Shown in pieces: positions 36,600 through 47,660 of a stretch of 64,000 nucleotides of DNA. The stretch spans positions 47,351,892 through 47,415,891 of the forward strand of contig NC_081835.1 of the NCBI RefSeq assembly GCF_030867095.1, given 5' to 3'. Both the position numbers and the translations under genes were made by a program. How positions within the stretch are numbered: the first letter of the stretch is position 1; the number at the start of each line of letters is the position of its first letter. The notes beneath the pieces are model-generated. The model was given only the letters and a program-made list of their open reading frames with translations, searched no databases and had not been told where the DNA came from. This DNA comes from Alligator mississippiensis. Lineage: Eukaryota > Chordata > Crocodylia > Alligatoridae.

Positions 36600-36760
36600 C
36601 CTCCTGAATCTGGGGGGGGCCACTGCAGAAGACGGCAGTGGCCCTATGGGGGGGAGGGGGCGGCACCAGCCCTACTGACAGCATGACAGTTGGTTGTCAG
36701 GGCGGGCACCGGCCCCATCGGGGGGGCACGTGCACCCCCTACTAGTTTCCTATGGTTGAC
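36600..36760. repeat. GC-rich repeat fragment with long G runs
   Basis: Several runs of five or more G occur (36611-36617, 36649-36660, 36720-36726). A 'cacgtgcaccccctact' tail resembles 'gtgccccctctac' at 9697-9709 beside the first minisatellite. It is probably a repeat family remnant. The G runs could form a quadruplex. Confidence 0.35.
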
Positions 36761-38349
36761 ATGGCACTTGGCCTGCAAGGGAGCTGGAGAATCTTGTATC
36801 TCAGCAAGCCCTGTAGGGAGCAGTCTACAGATTTCCTTGGTCCATATATTGTCGGTCCAGTAGTCGTCGTACACCCTGAAAGTTTCCTCCCAATTCGCAC
36901 ATGGTGTTTGCATTGTTAAAATATCCCCACAGTTGCATGTTAATTTTAGTTTTACCAACCCCTGTTGAAAGGCAGTTCAAGCTTCTTGGTGTTGGCCAAG
37001 CTCTGTGCTTGCAGGGAGATGTTCAGAAGTTTGGATCGTCGTCTTAACTTCCTCCTGGGTCATCTGTCTTCCTGGGTCATACGACACTAAGCAAGCAGAT
37101 TTTGAGGAGGTCACGTTCAGATCGAGGTTCTGGGCACATGAGGGTTGAGGACACCAAGACTGAGGGTCAGTCCATTCTGTGACACACGTGGGGTCATGTG
37201 CACAATTCAGGCTTCTTCCCCAACTATAATAGAGGCTGTTAAAATCCAGGCTTTGGCTTCAGGTTAATTTGTGGCCACTGATTTATATTTAAGTGTGTAT
37301 TGAGAAGTGGGAACAGACTAGCTTCTTCCTCTGTCCCCTTGCATAGAGGGATCAGTAATATCTGCATCCATTTGCTGATGCAGGCAAAGGGCTCCATTGT
37401 ATCTGGGCTGCATTTCCACAAGGGGTTCAGCAACAGTGGGGCATAGTTACCACCGATCAAATGGCAACAGGACAGTTTGGGAGCAAAAGCGCTCCAACCA
37501 TGCCAGGATGGTGAGAGCCTGGGTTTAGGAATATTGCTGCTCTAGAGAAATCTGCTTTATAAAATGGGCATGGGGGGAAACAAATCCTTGAACAAACATC
37601 CATGGGGGCTGAGCTAGGTACACTTGATCCTGCCTTATGGAGGGATTTGGCCTCTCTCTCAGGACATTTTATTAACTTAAAGACAAAAAATAAATTTCAG
37701 AGTTAACAAAATAAGGTTATCTGGCTGTCGTGTGACCAAAACAGGCTGCAAATGGCCAGAGACTTTTCCCTGCCCATCTCCCCCACCTTGGCCTCCTTCC
37801 TTTAAAGCTCTGCTGACCTGCATAACAAGTAGTATACCCCTTAGCTCTTTCCCAACTCTTCCACTCCAGTTGAGAGAGAGTGCTGGCTAGCATTAAGTAG
37901 ACCCATGGCAATTGCATTGGCTGCAGGTTTTCCACCTTCTGTATATGGACACCAGGAAAGAAATTACAGGACTTAGCTTTTACAGGGCAGACAGATACTT
38001 TAGGGCCAAGTGGGTTGTACTTTCTGAAGAACCTTCTGTAAGTACTTTATTTACCAGAACTTGGAATTAATTAACTGTTTACTGTAGTATGAACAGGAGC
38101 AACATGGGAGCACTTTGACCTACAATTTTCTGTTGTTGGTTGTAACAAGCCAAGAAGCACAGTCCCCGACATATAAAAAATATGGTGAAAATTCTCCTCT
38201 TAGGCAATATCCCACATATTTTATGTCACCCATTTCATCTAGACCAGCAAGCTTTCAAAGTTCTCTACATTTCCAACATGGGATCCACCTCAAAGTCCTT
38301 TACCAGTTGAATCAGTAGAGCCTTGTTGCTCTTCTGCAAGGGAAGGACA
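36761..38349. other. Non-coding stretch
   Basis: I see no gene or clear repeat. Confidence 0.4.
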
Positions 38350-38490
38350 GTACTGTCCCCCTTTTACAAATAAGGAAACTGAGGCACGGCCAGGTTTCGT
38401 GACTCATTCAAGTCAATGACAGAGCTGGAAACAGAATTCTGGCTTGATAGTCAGTCTGAGGAGCTAACCATTAAACCACACTCCAACCCA
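38350..38490 (-). repeat. MIR SINE
   Basis: The plus-strand words 'acaaataaggaaactgaggc', 'atgacagagctggaaacag' and 'gagctaaccattaaaccaca' are the reverse complement of MIR from tail through core to head. It is nearly full-length in its 3' two-thirds. Confidence 0.85.
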
Positions 38491-39599
38491 CTGCCTTTAT
38501 GGTATGCAGCCTCTAAGAGGGAGAAGCTGGTTGAGAAAGCATCTGAGGCATCCGGATCACCAAATTGTTTCTTTGGTGCTCACAGTCTTGGCCTATGGCT
38601 TCTCCAGTCTGATTGTCACTTCCCTGTGCTTTGAAGCTCTTCAGATAATAGCTCAAGCTATTATTGGGGACTGAAATAGTCTGCAGCAATAATAAAGAGC
38701 AGGATTGGATTGAACCTCTTGGGGCCAGGATGTGGCTAACCCCGTGGAAATGTCATCTCCCAGCTGGGAATTGTCACTGTCTGAACACAGCCAAAATTGA
38801 TGCACTTGAAGGCGCTCCCTTCTTCCCTCTCCCTCCCTCTTGAGGTTAAAACAGGAGGCGTATCAAACCAATTGAACTCCCGAGAGGGCTGCTCAGACAG
38901 AGCTGAAGATAAAGTCAAGGGCCTGGAGGTTAAGGTCTTGCTGCCAAAAGAAGCGCTAAGCCAAAAAGTTATTAAAAAGGCAATCTCACAGCAGGCCAGC
39001 TCCTGGAATACCTGTGAAATCAAATTAGAGCACAGAACATCTGAGTCCTAAAAGTGTGTGATAAGGGAATAGCTTCATCTTCCCTGTCCTTTATAGGAAG
39101 ACTCAAGATGTTCTTAATGGAGAAGCTAATGATTAAGATTCAAAGCCAGCTATTTGCATAGAGAAAGCTGACCAGATTCCCAGGGTGAGGCTGAATGTGA
39201 CTAATGTTCAGGTGTGAGGGAGCAGGGGAACATTTGGCAAGCGCGCAAGACTGATTTCCTTCCCCCCTACATTTGCATGCAAGACCAGTGAATGGTGGGG
39301 GAACTTGTCTTTAACAAACCACTACAACCAGCCATGTTTGTGCCAATTTTTTCAACGTAATCCAGCCTTGCCTAGGGCATGGAGTTAAAAAGGAGCCAGA
39401 TCACTGGTTAACTCCACAGCTCCCATTGAGAATAGTGCAGAACAACCAGGTCCTAAGGCTACCACCAAGCACCAGGTGTCTAGCCAGTTCATAGAGGTGC
39501 CTTCCTGGGAACACGGCTCTCTTGAGAGCCTGGCCTTCCTGGTCTATGGCCCATTGGCCCTTTGCCTCCGCTGAGCTTGCCAGGGCATGCTTATTATGA
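38491..39599. other. Non-coding stretch
   Basis: 39040-39250 has complex repeat-free sequence that may be a weak conserved element. No gene is seen. Confidence 0.35.
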
Positions 39600-39960
39600 C
39601 AGCAGAGGGTTTTTTTTGTCAACGAAGTGATGATGGTTTTATTTATAACGCTTAATTACTTCCTGATTTCTGCCACCATTTTATGGTTAGCTAGTGCTGG
39701 CTGTGACCCTGCTATGTCTGAGTCCTATTACAGTGGTTGATGTAGCTAATGGCAGCAGCACACCTCGTGTATCATGTAATTATTGGCTTTCTTCCCTAGC
39801 AAAGTGCATTGGCTGACCTTAATACAATTAATTAGAGCTTAATCAAGTTCTGGTGGCCGTGCACAGAACACCGTGATTTCAGCCATTACAGTAAGGTTTA
39901 TTAAGAGGTTAAAGTAAATGAGGAATAGCGAAGAAACAAAACACTCCATCAGTAATAACA
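39600..39960. promoter_or_regulatory. Candidate conserved enhancer block
   Basis: This long, complex, AT-rich block has many homeodomain-type words: 'cgcttaattacttcc' near 39650, 'tcatgtaattattggc' near 39772, 'acaattaattagagctt' near 39825 and 'taatcaag' near 39841. It contains no repeat and no open frame. With 7640-8095 it is the best conserved-element candidate here. Confidence 0.45.
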
Positions 39961-40510
39961 CAGGAGTGCGTGAGATCAGAGACAGGCCCCAGGCATGAAG
40001 TTCATGTTGCTACAAGGGTTTGGATCTGGCATCCTTGTTCTGACCCAGGTCTTGGAGAAGGACCTAAGCCACCAAGGCTGGGTCTGGAATCCAATACAGC
40101 CGTAATGTTCTGGGGGATGGTGGGTCAGGGGTGCTATTTCCAGCTTCTTTCAGTTTGAGATGCACATTTTCTTGGTGGTGTTATTAGGGGATTTTATCTG
40201 TTTAGAGCTTGGGAGTGCACAAAACCAAAGCACTGTGTCCCAAGGACCTGCCATTGTGGGGCAGCACACAGGCTGCATAGAGCAGGCGGCTTTGCCCAAG
40301 GGATGTAAGGATGGGGCAGAACGGAAGTCAAGAAGTTGAAAGAACAAGTGGGAAGAGGGTACAGGAGTTATGAGCAGAGGTTCTGGGTGTTGCAGAGGCA
40401 GGAGGCAGCATGAGCATGAGGAGATCATTACATATAGAGCAGCAGAGCAGAGGAATTGGCTGTTAGGGTAATGCTGCTATTTCTGTGGTGCAAGTGGGAC
40501 TAACCCCACC
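39961..40510. other. Non-coding stretch
   Basis: Nothing is recognised. Confidence 0.4.
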
Positions 40511-40561
40511 TTGATGGGTAGATGGACTCAATGGCCTAATAGGCCTTTTCCATCTCAAGTT
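40511..40561 (+). repeat. Short LINE 3'-end-like fragment (CR1-related)
   Basis: 'gatggactcaatggcctaat' followed by 'aggccttttccatctc' matches the 3' tail style of CR1-family elements of reptiles. It is too short to classify with certainty. Confidence 0.4.
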
Positions 40562-40619
40562 CCTGAGATCCGGCAAGCCAGGCAGCTGGGCTAGAAACTA
40601 GCAGTTTCCTGCTCACAGC

Positions 40620-40790
40620 CTGACATTCTTTATGCCTTATCTCGGCTATAAACAAAAGATAAGTCTCTCTCCCGCCAGATTCTCACTTAAAACTGTCACC
40701 AGCACCGAGGTTCTATTGCTCTTATACGTGTAGCTCTAACAGTAATCTAATTGCTTAAGGACACAACCATCAATAATATCCAGCCCCTCA
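40620..40790. promoter_or_regulatory. Weak conserved-element candidate
   Basis: This is repeat-free sequence with forkhead and GATA-like words (ctataaacaaaagataag at 40646-40663) and homeodomain words (aatctaattgcttaag at 40743-40758). Confidence 0.25.
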
Positions 40791-41681
40791 GTGTGAGACA
40801 TGGATGCATATGCATACCCAATAGGATGATGGAAGATAGGCAGGACACTTGGGGGCATTTATACACAAGTTTTAATGCCAAACAGTATCCCCGCCCCCAA
40901 GAAATACCAGGGTAGAAGGAGTGATGGGGAAAGGAGACTGGCAAATGGATTAGGAAATGATGGGAACCAAATTCAACGTTTCCTTAAACAGGAAGTCATA
41001 GGATTAGCAGAAGCGGAGGGAAGAGGAGATAAGGTATGTGGTCTTCAACCCCCATGGTCCATAGGGAAGAGGACCTTCCCAGGGACTGTCCTGTCCCTGC
41101 ACTTCCCGAGTCAGAGCCAGGGCTTCCCCCATTCAGTTTGCTGTGGTGGTGATCCGCTCTGGCTACCCCACTACAGGCCCCAGCATGCCTGGGTGCAGCT
41201 GTCTACACTGGGGCTTGCCCCAGCCTTGCTGCCTTGGCATGAACTCACTTGGTCTAGACAGGGCCTGTCTGCTTTTCTTGACGCATTTAAAAGCTGCCAT
41301 CTTCCCCAAGCAGACCGGGTGTGCTGGTCTTTTCATGCTTACTCCCAGATGTCCTTGCTATCAGTTAGCTTGTACTCTCAGGATGGCTGGAAGCTTTCCA
41401 GCTTCCCTCACCTGGAGGTGCATAGCATAACTGATTCAGCAGTTCCTCTCAGAGGCTGACATCTTGTCTCCACCATCTGCAGCTGCACAGTGTGAAGCTC
41501 AGAGCAGAATCAAGCCAGGTAGGTGGGCAGCAGCTACAGTGAGTGGGACACAATCAAGAGTGTAGGACCAAAGTGGCAGTGTTGCTAGAGGGCAGGAGCA
41601 GCTAGGACCATCAGGTTGCATCCAGTCCATCTACCAGGAGGAAGCCAGGTGTGCAGCACTGCTTTGGGAAGATATTCTGGC
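40791..41681. other. Non-coding stretch
   Basis: The 194-codon ORF at 40875-41459 (+) is the longest here but has no recognisable domain, unremarkable composition and an overlapping second-frame ORF. It is not called as a gene. Confidence 0.35.
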
Positions 41682-41790
41682 TTTCATATTTTCATAGGTG
41701 GTAGGGTTGGAAAGGGACCTGAGCAGATCATCAAGTCCGACCCCCTGCCATGGCAGGAAAAAGTGCTGGGGTCAAACAACCCCAGCAAGG
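41682..41790 (-). mobile_element. CR1 3'-end fragment
   Basis: 'tttcatattttcatagg', then 'agggttggaaagggacc' and 'gtccgaccccctgcc', are the reverse complement of the CR1 3' end. About 110 bp remain. Confidence 0.88.
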
Positions 41791-43779
41791 CTTTCTTTAC
41801 AGGGAGATATTTGCCTGTGGTTTTCTGTTCATGCTGTTAGGTCAACTTGCATCTTTCTTTGCCTCCCAGATAAATTTGTTGCTCTTCTCTTCTTTTTCAA
41901 CATTCATGTTCTCTCTGTCATGTCAGTCATCGCTGAGACAAACTTGGTATGTTGAACTCCTCCCTACTAAGACAGTCCATCCTGACCTTTAACTATGTTA
42001 CCGCAGCATACTTTCTGTCCCAAACAGGGACACAGTTGAACATACTATATATACCATTCCAGGCAGCTGCCTTGTAAACTGGAACCAGCATAGCCATAGA
42101 AGCATGGTCCTCTTGGCCCCATCACTCACCAGTGATAGTTAACCTGTTGGAAGCACCATGTATGCAGCAGTATGCTGCTTCCGGGATAGGAGTTGATCAT
42201 GCAGAATACAGGAGAGCAGCGCAGCGTGCTAGAGGGCACCACTGCCAAGGACGTTCGTGCTGCATGTGCCAAGGAAATGGAACTCCACAGAGGGGGCCAT
42301 TAGCTTTCTCCCCAGTGATGTTAAAGCCATAGCCACTTTGGGCAAAGACATAATTTTGTTGCTTCAACATGCTGCAGATTCCCATCTGATTCACCACTTA
42401 CCCCTTGGTCATTGCTTCTCCCCTATGGCTGCTACCCAAGTTTACGTATTCATGTATCTGATTATTTTTCCTAGGAGTATATGATAAGCTGGGAGATGGG
42501 GGTGGAAATCAGACTCATGGTTTATCTAGTCCAGTTCTTAATTCCAGTGACCAGGATCAGCTGATTCAAGCAAAGAACCCACCTAGTGGAAAATTATGGA
42601 ATGACTTGCCCATACAGGAAGTTTTTTCCTTTCCCTTTTCTGAGGAGGAAAAAAAAATAAAACCTAATACAACTGTGGAGATGCTCATTATCTGTAGAAT
42701 GGTTTCGTTTTTTTTTTCCTGTATTCTGCTAAGCTCTTGACCTCACTAACAACATGGGGGAACATTAGTAATATTTTTCCCTAAGTTTCATCTGTTATTT
42801 TCTTGTTGCATTCCTGATCTCTCCAGGCTTCCACATATTCTTTTCACCGCTCCATTCAGCTCCATCCATGTTAGCATCATCAGGGAACTTCATTAGTTTG
42901 CTGCTTACTTTCTTCTGCAGATCATTAATGAAAACATTAAATAAAACCAGTCTTCATGCTGATCCTTGCAGTTCGCTTACTGGAGTTCCCCTCTGCTCAA
43001 TATAAAATGTATTTATCATTGAAGTTCACAGTTTTAGCCAGGTCTCAGTCCACAGGACAATGCTCAGTTCCAGGTCAACTTAAATTAGTTTTTTCTAGCC
43101 AAAGATATGGAAAACCCTTTTGCAAGGCCCATGGGTGACTAGGATTAGCAGGGCACCTCACTGGGAATGTTAATGGAGCTGCTTCCTGCAGGTGAGGGTA
43201 ATGAGACTTGTATTCACAAGCAGCAGCATTGTTCTGTAGCCCTGAGTCTGTAACAAATCTATGCTCTGCAGCAAAGTGTGTGGTGATCCAAGATTGAAAT
43301 TAAAGTCCCCTGCAGGGAGGTGCATTCTGCATGGGCCTGTTAGCTTTTATTGCATCTCCAATGTGAGACAATTCCACACGCCTGAAACAGCCTCAAAATC
43401 AAGGGGTGAAAGGTGTCTAGTCAAGAGCCCTCCACTAGGAATGGAACTGAAGCCACCAACTCATATCATACCCATCAGCAGCGTGAGGACTTCTGCTTAC
43501 TACTCAAGATAATGAGGGTTTGATCTAGTGATTTATAGCAGTCAATACCATTAAATGGCATTGCACATGAACTATGCAAGTTCTGGTTCTCTCCTGGTCA
43601 CGTTCTAGTCATGCAGACCAACCCAAATGGCCAGCTTGAAAGGGTCTTATGTATGAATGGGATGTTGTTCCAAGAAGAAGGACTGTTAGGAAGAGATGTG
43701 TTCCACTGATAAAGAGAGGGAAGAGCATCTTCTCAGACATGTTTGCTAACCTAGTGAGAAGAGCTAAAGCTAATTAGGT
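41791..43779. other. Non-coding stretch
   Basis: Homopolymer A and T runs lie at 42649-42657 and 42709-42718. No gene is supported. Confidence 0.4.
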
Positions 43780-46450
43780 TTGCTGGGGAATGAAGACCAA
43801 AGCCCAGAGGTAAGTGGGGAAGTGGATGACCTGGAGAAAGCAGAAGTAGGACAGGGCAAGAGTGGAGGCCTTCTCATTCTTCCTGAGGAAGTAGGGCAAT
43901 CGGCTAGTTACCTCATGTGTCTGCACACAAATGCATGGAGCCTGGGAAACAAGCAGGAAGAATTGGGAGTCCTTGCACAGTCACAGAATTATGATGTGAT
44001 TGGAATAACAGAGACTTTGTGGGCGCTTGCGTGGCTGGAGCACTGTCATGGATGGGTACAAACTGTTCAGGATGGACAGGCAGGGGGGAAGAGGAGGAGG
44101 AGTTGGGCTTTATGTAAAAGAGCCATATGATTGCTCAGAGCTCCAGTATGAAATTGGAAACAAACCTGTTGAAAGTCTCTTGGTTAGGGTCAGAAGGGAG
44201 GGCAGCAAGGGTAATTTTGTGGTAGGTTTGTTCTATAGACCACCAGACCAGGAAGAGGTGGTGGATGAGGCCTACTTCAAACAGCTAGCGGGAGATTTCC
44301 AGATCACAGGCCCTGGTTCTCATGGGGGACTTGACAGTAAGGACCCTGAACTTCAGAAAAGCAGACTTCGACTCCCTCAGGGAACTGATGGGCAGGATTC
44401 GCTGGGAAGCCAGTCTTTGAGAGAAATGTCCGGGAGAGCTGGCTGTATTTTAAAGAAGCCTTACTGAGGGTGCAGGAACAAACTATCCCAATGCACAGGA
44501 AGACTAGGAAGAGTGGCAGAAGACCAGCTTGGCTGAGCAGGGAATTCTTCAGTGAGCTAAAACACAAAAAAGGAGGTAGAAGATAGGAAGTGGAAACTTG
44601 AACAAACAACTACAGAGGAGTTTAAAAGAGTATTGTTTGGGATGAAATCAGGAAGGGCAAAGCAGAACTAGAGTAGTAGCTAGCAGGGGACGTGAAGAGT
44701 AACAAGGGTTTCTACAAGTTTGTCAGCAACAAGAGGAGGATCAGGGAAAGTGTGGGTTCCTTACTGAATGTGGGAGGCAACCTAGTAACAGAGGATGCAG
44801 TAAAGGCTGAAGTATTTAATGCCTTTTTCACCTTGGTCTTCACAGGCAAGGTCAGCTCCCAGACTACTCTACCTGGTAGCACAGTTTGGGGAGGAGGTGA
44901 GCAGCCAATCATGGTGAAAGAACAGGTTAGGGGCTATTTAGACAAGCTGGACACACAATCCATGGGACTGGAAGCAATGCACTCGAGGGTGCTGAGGGAG
45001 TTGGCCAATGCGATTGTAAAGTCGCTGGTCATTATCTTTGAAACCTCATTGTGATTAGGAGAGATTCTAGATGATTAGAGAAGGTCAAATATTGTGCCCA
45101 TCTTTAAGAAGAGGAAGAAAGAGGATCCGAGGAAGTAGACTGGTCAGCCTCAGCTCAGGCCCTAGTAAAATCATGGAGCAGGTCCTCAAGGAATCCATTT
45201 CTAAGCACTTGGAGGAGAAGGTGATTACGAAGAGTCAGCATGGAACAGTCAGGATTCACCAAGGGCAAGTCATGCCTGATCAACCCGATTGCCTTCTGTG
45301 ATGAGATGACTGGCTCTGTGGATGCGGGGAGACCAGTGGATGTGGTGTACCTTGACTTTAGCATGGCTTATGATATGCTGTCCCACAACATTCTTGCAGT
45401 CAAGCTAAGAAAGTACGGGTTGGATGAATGGACTGTAAGGTGGTTAGAAAACTGGCTGGATCATCAGGTTCGATGTCTAATTGGCAAGCGGTATCAAGTA
45501 GAGTTCCCCAGGAGTTCATCCTGGAGCCAGTTTTGTTCAATATCTTCATCAACGACCTGGAAGATGGCATAGAGTGCACCCTCAGCAAGTTTGCAGATGA
45601 CACCAAGCCAGGGGGGAGTACTACATTGGAGGGTAGGGTTAGGATTCAGAGAGATCTAGACAAATTGGAGGATTGTGCCAAAAGGAATCTCATGAGGTTC
45701 ACCAAGGATAAGTGCAAAGTCCTGCACTTTGGATGGAACAGCCCCATATACTGGTACAGGCTGGGGAACAACTGCCTAAGCAGCAGCTCTGCATAAAAGG
45801 ACCTGGGGGTTACAGTGTGCAATAAGCTGAATATGATCGAACAGTGAAGCTAACAGCATATGGGGCTACATTATTAGGAGTGTTTCCAGAAGATCTAGGG
45901 AAGGGATTCTTCTCCTCTATTCAGGACTGGTGAGGCCACATCTGGAGTCCTGTGTCTAATTTTGGGCCCCTCACTACTGAAAGGATGTGGACAAATTAGA
46001 AGGAGTCCAGAGAAGGGCAGCAACAGTGGTTCAGGGGCTAGGGCACATGACTTATGAGGAGAAGCTGAGGGAACTGGGCTCATTTAGTCTAGAGAAGAGA
46101 AGACTGAGAGGGGATTTGATAGCAGTCTTCAACTACCTGAAGGATTGTTTCACAGAGGATGTAGCTAGACTGTTCTCAGTGGTGGCAGATGACAGAACAA
46201 GGTTTCAAGTTGCAGCAGGGGAGGCTTAGGTTAGATATTAGGAAAAATGTTCTCACTAGGAGGGTAGTAAAGCACTGGAACAGGTTACCCAGAGAGGTTG
46301 TGGAATTTCCATCTGTGGAGGTTTTTAAGGCCCAGTTAGACAAAGCTTTGGCTGGAATGGTTTAGTTGGGGATGGTCCTGCTTTGAGCAGGGCGTTGGAC
46401 TAGATGATCTTCTGAGGTCCCTTCCAACCCTAATTTTCTATGATTCTATG
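43780..46450 (+). mobile_element. CR1 LINE, long 5'-truncated copy 2 (broken ORF2)
   Basis: This is the second long CR1 copy, of the same subfamily and strand as 927-3692. It extends further 5' and begins within the endonuclease domain. 43907-44010 reads as the 'LHTNAWSLGNKQEEL' and 'YDVIGITET' motifs of the N-terminus. It then keeps VKEPYDCSELQYE and YRPPDQEE. About 250 bases are missing near 44333 relative to copy 1, removing the rest of the endonuclease. The reverse transcriptase follows, with [23 protein letters not shown] at 45249-45318, YLDFSMAYD in place of the usual SKAFD at 45349-45376, and an intact FADD at 45590-45601. The C-terminus (46000-46300) and 3' end 'ttttctatgattctatg' (46434-46450) are present. 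Frameshifts and stops make it non-functional. Roughly 90% of bases match copy 1 by eye in a sampled stretch of about 90 bases. Confidence 0.96.
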
Positions 46451-47574
46451 AAAGGCAGCACCTGATAGATCACCATGGCATTCACCCTTTTTGCTCGTCC
46501 TGGTCCCCTGTGCTTTGCTACTGATAAAGCGTATTCTCAGCATATTCAGGGCTCTTCTGCATCTTTCAAGCTTGATGCCAAGACTCCTGCTGGCTTCAGA
46601 ACTTGGAGATTGGGTTCCAGCGCCCTTGGAACAAGTCATGTTACTGCTTGGTGCTTTGGTTTCCCCATGTGAAAACAACATCCCCATGGAGTAGGCAGCA
46701 TTCAGACTATGTTGCCTATGGGTAAAGCCCTTCAAGATTCTGACTTGGAAGGACCAGAAGGAGCCCAAGGTCTTACTAGTCTTCAAAGAATGAACAACCA
46801 CCCCAAGATTAAAGAGCAGAAAGTTTATTTTAATTGCAGGCAAGATCTTTCCCTGGTGGATGTCAGTGGAGCCCCAGTAGATGTAGCGAAGTTGGCAGAG
46901 AACCTTCCTGGAGTGTTACCATTAAGTGTATTTCAGTAAGCCATGGACCAGTCATCCAAGGGAAGAGGCAGGAGTCCTTTGGAGAAAAGTACATAAGTCA
47001 CCTACAGAGGAAGCACTGGAGAGCTCAGCTGAGTCCCAACCTGGCTGGTGCCACGGGCTAACGGGATCGTTACATCTAAGACTCCATTGTTATTGTGGTG
47101 GGCAGGCAGCCTTCTGCAGGGCTGGCTCAGCCTTGCTATTCTGTGTGCACTGAGCAAGGTTGCTGCCTGCATTCTTGCCAAGCATACAACAAGAGGGGAG
47201 GGTTTTTGACTACAGGCCAGTGCCCAAAAGAGGCCATTATCCTCCAGCCGGAGTTTTTGGCCCTTGGGTCTGAGAAATGGCCATTAGGTTTTGAATATGT
47301 TTGGCTTTGGAGCATGTTTGCTGTGAGCATGGCCCCCAAAGCTGCTCCCTGAGGAGCCCGTGTGTCGCTGCTCTGGTGTATTGATCATCCTGGTAAGGTT
47401 CTGACTATGACTCACCAGCCTTTCAGCCCATTGTCATTTAAATTCTCTCACATTAGGAGGCAAACAATGGAGGTGGGTTGTCAGAGGGATGGATTCATCT
47501 GTCAGGCTGGCTCCCTGCCTAGCCTCTGTCCACCTGTCAGGCTTTGTCATTGCTGCCTGTTGGGCTGATCCAGC
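46451..47574. other. Non-coding stretch
   Basis: The ORFs (up to 137 codons, minus, 46430-46843) overlap others and lack motifs. No repeat was identified. Confidence 0.4.
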
Positions 47575-47660
47575 CATGGGGATGGTCCTGCTTTGAGCAG
47601 GGGGTTGGATTAGATGACCACCTGAGGTTCCTTCCAGCCCTAATTTTCTATGATTCTTTG
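47575..47660 (+). mobile_element. CR1 3'-end fragment
   Basis: 'ggggatggtcctgctttgag', then 'cagggggttggattagatga' and 'cttccagccctaattttcta', then 'tgattctttg'. It closely matches the last 85 bases of the long copies, so it belongs to the same subfamily. Confidence 0.93.

Noticed and set aside
40875-41459. 194-codon ORF on the + strand
   Set aside because: No recognisable domain, an overlapping second-frame ORF, and no splice or promoter context.
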